A stretch of 24,259 bases of DNA from Prochlorococcus sp. AG-455-E15 (GTDB lineage Bacteria > Cyanobacteriota > Cyanobacteriia > PCC-6307 > Cyanobiaceae), in the NCBI GenBank assembly GCA_003212115.1, contig QCQS01000007.1, positions 1 through 24,259 of the forward strand, given 5' to 3'. The notes beneath the pieces were generated by a model. The model had not been told where the DNA came from. It made no database searches and saw nothing but the letters and a program-made list of their open reading frames with translations. Position numbers and translations under genes: made by a program. Positions 23,925 to 24,259 of this stretch are shown here, in pieces. Position 1 is the stretch's first letter, and every line of letters begins with the position of its first letter.

Positions 23925-24101
23925 TTGACACAAGTTACAGTTGGAGAGAACGAGGGAATTGAGTCTGCCCTTAGAAGATTTAAAAGACAAGTATCTAAAT
24001 CAGGAATTTTTGCAGATTTAAAAAGACTTAGACATCACGAAACCCCTATAGAAAAATATAAAAGAAAGTTGCAACAGAGAAGAAAAGCAAGAAGAAGATA
24101 A
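23925..24101 (+). CDS. rpsU: 30S ribosomal protein bS21
   Basis: bS21 is the small basic subunit protein near the mRNA exit region of the 30S platform. The 58-aa product reads [20 protein letters not shown] and ends in a strongly basic tail (QQRRKARRR), a clear family match. The start is TTG 23925, with AGGA at 23916-23919 five bases before it. An upstream TTG-type start at 23895 would add ten residues foreign to the family. It is encoded alone, with a hairpin after it. Confidence 0.95.
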
Positions 24102-24115
24102 TCTAATACAGCTTT

Positions 24116-24136
24116 TAAAGTTTATTCAAAACTTTA
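24116..24136. terminator. Hairpin between rpsU and the convergent gene
   Basis: TAAAGTTT and AAACTTTA form a perfect 8-bp stem around ATTCA, 14 bases after the rpsU stop. A run of Ts at 24147-24152 comes too late for a standard terminator. In the other direction, a short A-run (T-run on the minus strand at 24116 and below) is also imperfect. It may end transcription weakly from either side. Confidence 0.4.
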
Positions 24137-24178
24137 ATACTAGTAATTTTTTAGAAAGGTATAAAATAAGAAATTTAA

Positions 24179-24259
24179 TTATTTAAGCTTTTTAAGCTTC
24201 TTAACAAGATTTATTCCAACTCCTGATACAGCAAGAAGGTCTTTTTCATCAGCAGCAAT
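24179..24259 (-). CDS. C-terminal end of a helix-hairpin-helix-like protein (runs off the right edge)
   Basis: Only the last 26 residues are visible, ending at the stop 24179-24181. They contain DEKDLLAVSGVGINLVKKL and a basic LKKLK tail. The LLAVSGVGxxxVKKL pattern is typical of a helix-hairpin-helix motif that contacts DNA without base specificity. Whole-protein identity cannot be judged. It converges on rpsU. Confidence 0.6.
   Translation of the reverse strand: MAADEKDLLAVSGVGINLVKKLKKLK

Overview
The window looks like part of the chromosome of a high-light type Prochlorococcus. The DNA is strongly AT-rich, genes are packed tightly with overlapping or abutting ends, and TTG starts are frequent. 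Gene content fits a picocyanobacterium: ChlH Mg-chelatase, a cyanobacterial DUF3318/RsfS/CGLD27/asparaginase cluster, a DUF2862 (PetP-like) protein and many very small membrane proteins. There is no sign of prophage, transposon or CRISPR.

Left part (1-14.7 kb) is a conserved housekeeping block. On the minus strand are a partial unknown gene and dapB (lysine/diaminopimelate). chlH (chlorophyll branch point) is divergent from dapB. It converges on folP (folate), which overlaps tpiA (triosephosphate isomerase). Next comes a 58-aa S4-domain RNA-binding protein that is easy to miss. A plus-strand MsbA-like ABC exporter and a DUF6447 protein follow and converge on carB. A plus-strand cluster then runs DUF3318, rsfS, CGLD27 (DUF1230) and a metal-type L-asparaginase. 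It is followed by an initiator tRNA gene with a clear terminator.

Middle part (14.8-18.9 kb): a probable frameshifted remnant of a small membrane protein, an unlisted 48-aa membrane ORF, a DUF2862 protein with an unusual C-terminal extension, and a three-gene ABC-2 exporter operon (ATPase plus two permeases with 11-nt and 4-nt overlaps). Two overlapping small unknown genes lie on the minus strand.

Right part (19-24.3 kb) is more accessory. It opens with a gene-free stretch holding an orphan plus-strand terminator and pairing segments, the best candidate here for an unannotated small RNA. Then come a TauE/SafE transporter, an HNH endonuclease-like protein, and a string of small secreted or membrane proteins of unknown function. 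A tight cassette follows: a 61-aa unknown, a phosphoribosyltransferase and a nucleoside 2-deoxyribosyltransferase-like enzyme, preceded by a 167-aa unknown with an 11-bp-arm palindrome in front of it. This cassette suggests nucleobase/nucleoside salvage. The window ends with rpsU (bS21), read from a TTG start, and the 3' end of a helix-hairpin-helix-like gene on the other strand.

No clearly new multi-gene system is provable from sequence alone. The strongest leads are the putative small RNA near 19.1-19.2 kb and the salvage cassette near 22.2-23.8 kb. All protein names come from recognising motifs by eye; no database search was run.
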